A DNA stretch of 6,794 nt. Source: JBGPIK01 sp041484845. Lineage in GTDB: Bacteria; Desulfobacterota; Binatia; UBA9968. This document shows, one piece after another, positions 4,286 to 6,794 of this stretch. Below the pieces are notes generated by a model. The model was not told the origin of the DNA. It ran no database searches and saw nothing but the letters and a program-made list of their open reading frames with translations. Position numbers and translations under genes: made by a program. The DNA is taken from assembly GCA_041484845.1 (NCBI GenBank), contig JBGPIK010000373.1, forward strand, positions 1-6,794. Reading direction: 5' to 3'. Numbering within the stretch: the stretch's first letter is position 1; each line of letters begins with the position of its first letter.

Positions 4286-6337
4286 TCACATGCCGTGGCG
4301 CGCTCCCATAGGTTGGTTCAGCAGGTAAAGGTTAACCAGCGTAAATACGAGTGAGAGAAGAACAAACGGAACCAAAGCCTTTCCCGTCCTCTCGTGTCGG
4401 TCAAAAAGACTTGTGGCAAGCCGATAGCCGACGACTAGAGAAAAGATAAAGCCAAAAAGTACCAACATCATCTCGAGCCAGTAGACCGCATCTGAAGAAA
4501 TCAACGGCACCACCTGCCAATCGGGCTCACCTGTGTAAAAGCCTGTGTAGCGTATGAGTGTCCGCTGCAGAGCAGGAACTAAACCGGGTCCTTCCGTAAT
4601 CAGGTGGGAGACATTGTGCGCCAGATGCATCGCCAATCCGACGGGAAGAAACATGTAGGCCAGATGCGTGAAGGTCTTTTTAGGCGTTTGTTCTTTATCT
4701 CGTGAAATCCGATTGGCAGTCCAGGCGGCCAAAAAGCCCAAAGCAGGAAACAGGATCAACGACGCCAAGAAAAAACCTGCGGATTCGGTGACAGTCAGGT
4801 AGGTTACGGGCCTCATGAGATTTCGGACAGAGAGAGGAATGAGCCTTGCGAGCATCGAGATCCAAGTGCTCCAGTTCGTTAGCATCTGAGCCGTCACTAT
4901 AGTCGTAACTCCTACCATGGCCAGCGATAGATAGGACTCATCGAAGCAGCGTTTGCTAGAAGCCCAAAGGTCCTTCCCAAAAGAGCGGAAACGCAACGCC
5001 AGATTGCTATCGGGACAGCTCCGTACACATTCGAAGCAAACGTTACAGAATGTATTGCGATCGACAGTCTTAGGAAATTCGAACATAGGGCAGCCATTCC
5101 CTTTTTCATTGCCCCGATAGCAATCCTGATGGCAATTTTTCTGACACTGGCTGCGATCACCGACGCGGACCTCCACGGGCGATAGCATCGAGTAAAGACC
5201 GAGCAGTCCCGTTATCGGACAAAGGTAATGGCAAAAGCTGCGCCTCTGAAAAAAAATGCCCGTGAGGATAGCGACGATGGCAAAAATGACAATCAGCCAG
5301 GCAGTCAGCTGCGGCGACCTTATGACGCCGATTTGCTCATCGGCCCATGTAAGTAGGAGAAATAAAAAAGTTGCCAGCCAGAGGCTTCGCAAAGATTTGG
5401 GAAATACTCTGGAGGGTCTGAACAAATTCGCTGCCCATTCATTAAGAGATCCAAAGGGGCACATCACACACCACAACCGACCTACGAGAATAAAGGTGAA
5501 GATGATGCCCGGCCACCAAAGAATCCATGTCAGCTTGGTTGCCAGGTTCTTCGCCCCGTCTTGAATATCGGAAAACCCCAAGATAGCTATGACGGCTATC
5601 ACCACAAGTGTGGGAATTTGAAGCACCGGCTGAAACCCTTTCCAGGTTACAAAGCGACGTAACCAGGGGATGTCGAGAAGGTTAAAAGCCGTGCCGACGT
5701 TCACCGGCGCGCGGGAGCGCACAATGGCCCAGTAAATCCCGCCACAGGCAATGGCTATAACTGTGACCGCGAGGAGCAAAAAGCCGGAAGACACTCCCGA
5801 GGCGGCATCCGCATTCACGTAAAAGTCAAAAACTGCAGGCGGAGAAAAAGGCCTTCCATCGAGTTCGGCGATAGTAACGCGTACCAGATGAGGACCCTTT
5901 TCCTTAAACTGATATGTGAGAGTGTAACTCCCCGCCCATACCAATTCCCCTACCGGGGACACGGGAACCGCAAGGCGATCAGGTTTTGCAGTCGAGACTT
6001 TTTCTGGCACAGCTGGACGATTCGCCAAGCGAGCGGGAAGGACGCCCATGTAGACTTTCCCGCTCCGAACAGGCTCAAGAGAGCCATCTCTCAAAATCTT
6101 GGCAATGATCCTGCTCTCGGCGCCAACCCGTAGAGGCCGAGGAGAACCGAGAAGCTCGACTTGAAAACCATCGAAACTAAACAGGCTCATTCCACCGAAA
6201 ACCGGTGTGGCTTCGCCGTGCTCGCCATGGGCAAGCGCCGACGGGGCGGCAAAAGCCGAGATTAAGAATAAACATGCGAAAACAAATGATAGACGGCCGC
6301 TTGTGCCGCGCCCACCTCCAGCCGCACTCATTTTCAT
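4286..6337 (-). CDS. Membrane polyferredoxin (NapH/CcoG/NosR-like) with periplasmic N-terminal domain
   Basis: This is a 683-residue protein. Residues 1-36 are a signal peptide ending SALA, so the mature chain would begin HGEHGE. A beta-rich periplasmic domain (about 45-175, loosely like YtkA/FixH-type Ig folds) precedes a helix at 185-206. The core has R-L-W-C290-V-M-C293-P and R-S-F-C369-H-Y-L-C373-P membrane motifs, then two cytosolic [4Fe-4S] ferredoxin sites: C398-x3-C402-x3-C406-x9-C416-P and C431-x2-C434-x2-C437-x3-C441-P. The C-terminal helices carry H558, H571, H574 and H578 (HLAYM and MHLAHNVSHL), possible heme or quinone ligands, and the tail ends MGARHGM. Relatives pass electrons across or along the membrane; CcoG reduces Cu(II) during cbb3 oxidase assembly. 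The flavin domain of NosR is absent. Start ATG 6337 has GAGG 9 nt upstream. It follows the PCYCGC gene by 35 nt. Exact partner and substrate are unknown. Confidence 0.9.
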   Translation of the reverse strand: MKMSAAGGGRGTSGRLSFVFACLFLISAFAAPSALAHGEHGEATPVFGGMSLFSFDGFQVELLGSPRPLRVGAESRIIAKILRDGSLEPVRSGKVYMGVLPARLANRPAVPEKVSTAKPDRLAVPVSPVGELVWAGSYTLTYQFKEKGPHLVRVTIAELDGRPFSPPAVFDFYVNADAASGVSSGFLLLAVTVIAIACGGIYWAIVRSRAPVNVGTAFNLLDIPWLRRFVTWKGFQPVLQIPTLVVIAVIAILGFSDIQDGAKNLATKLTWILWWPGIIFTFILVGRLWCVMCPFGSLNEWAANLFRPSRVFPKSLRSLWLATFLFLLLTWADEQIGVIRSPQLTAWLIVIFAIVAILTGIFFQRRSFCHYLCPITGLLGLYSMLSPVEVRVGDRSQCQKNCHQDCYRGNEKGNGCPMFEFPKTVDRNTFCNVCFECVRSCPDSNLALRFRSFGKDLWASSKRCFDESYLSLAMVGVTTIVTAQMLTNWSTWISMLARLIPLSVRNLMRPVTYLTVTESAGFFLASLILFPALGFLAAWTANRISRDKEQTPKKTFTHLAYMFLPVGLAMHLAHNVSHLITEGPGLVPALQRTLIRYTGFYTGEPDWQVVPLISSDAVYWLEMMLVLFGFIFSLVVGYRLATSLFDRHERTGKALVPFVLLSLVFTLVNLYLLNQPMGARHGM

Positions 6338-6372
6338 TTTCGCATGCCTCGAGTCTTTTTGGTTACAACGCT

Positions 6373-6774
6373 TTACAGCCGGCTGTACTTCCCATCGATC
6401 CGGCTGCGAATCTCGGCCATGCCGTAACCTTGTTTCATCATTTGCGCCGCATCCAGCGCTTCGTCCTGGCAGATGTCACAATTCGCGGCATGATTGTCCG
6501 TGAAGCACGAAAGCAATGACCGATGGCCGGAATGTTTATCGCATTCGCAGTAGCAATATAGCTGATCGATAGCATCTGAGATTTCTGCCACCACCTGATA
6601 TGCTTTTTCTGTTTTGCCGACAAACAGCGCTGGGGATAGGGGCGTCTTCGTCTCGCGCCGCACGTAGGCGCTTCCTTCCTTCGGTTGAGGATTCGAGGAG
6701 CGGCTTGGATTATTTGCGTATACCCAAGCCCCCACTATCAGTGCTATGCCGATAACCAGGCTGGCGACCCGCAA
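6373..6774 (-). CDS. PCYCGC-motif protein, membrane anchored; start uncertain at window edge
   Basis: About 133 residues. An N-terminal hydrophobic anchor (4-20, no lipobox Cys) is followed by a Pro/Ser-rich linker to about 45, then the conserved domain: C74-Y-C76-E-C78 with H81 and H84, then SLLSCF (C90), H95, C99-D-I-C102, and a C-terminal helix DEALDAAQMMKQGYGMAEIR. The spacing of the CxCxC, CF, H and CxxC elements matches the PCYCGC family, whose function is unknown. The cysteine and histidine pattern looks like a metal or redox site facing the periplasm (inference). The frame is open to the window edge. TTG 6774 has AAAGGA 6 nt upstream and is a possible start, but the true start may lie outside the window. 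It is 35 nt upstream of the polyferredoxin gene, so the two are probably one operon and may share a redox or metal task. Confidence 0.82.
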   Translation of the reverse strand: MRVASLVIGIALIVGAWVYANNPSRSSNPQPKEGSAYVRRETKTPLSPALFVGKTEKAYQVVAEISDAIDQLYCYCECDKHSGHRSLLSCFTDNHAANCDICQDEALDAAQMMKQGYGMAEIRSRIDGKYSRL

Positions 6775-6794
6775 ACCGGGTCCTTTAATGCCTG

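Noticed and set aside
6205..6519. Plus-strand frames of about 100 codons opposite the polyferredoxin start and PCYCGC gene
   Set aside because: Antisense shadows of two well-supported genes.

Overview
The window is a gene-dense, roughly 50% GC stretch of bacterial DNA. Every gene I can support lies on the minus strand, so it reads from position 6794 down to 1. A Tat-type Rieske protein, a periplasmic Met-rich protein, an ECF sigma/anti-sigma pair and a DUF2934 protein suggest an environmental Gram-negative bacterium of a poorly sampled lineage. No rRNA or universal marker is present, so I do not name a taxon.

Layout in transcription order: (1) 6774-4286, a membrane-anchored PCYCGC-motif protein followed 35 nt later by a large polytopic polyferredoxin (NapH/CcoG/NosR-like) with a periplasmic N-terminal beta-rich domain. 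(2) 4167-2295, an ECF sigma factor, an overlapping anti-sigma factor with an H-x3-C-x2-C zinc motif and about seven membrane helices, and a small secreted protein. A stem-loop follows. (3) 2096-1854, a DUF2934 protein, followed by a hairpin. (4) 1683-1, a tight cluster with 33-38 nt gaps: a Rieske [2Fe-2S] protein, a small two-helix membrane protein carrying an apparent +1 frameshift, an extremely Met-rich periplasmic protein, and the first 159 codons of a metal-exporting P-type ATPase with a YHS domain and two heavy-metal-binding domains.

Reading as a whole (inference): this looks like a copper (or related soft-metal) and envelope-redox locus. The ATPase would export metal, the Met-rich protein would buffer Cu(I)/Ag(I) in the periplasm, and the Rieske and polyferredoxin proteins could move electrons at the membrane, possibly for metal reduction. 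The sigma/anti-sigma pair could sense an envelope signal. The metal assignment rests on family knowledge and Met/His/Cys content. No catalytic ATPase residues and no known copper regulator lie in the window.

The stretches without genes are short (1684-1853, 2097-2294, 4168-4285). They hold hairpins, a 16-bp dyad and a candidate ECF-type promoter. I see no tRNA, rRNA, CRISPR, IS element or plus-strand gene.
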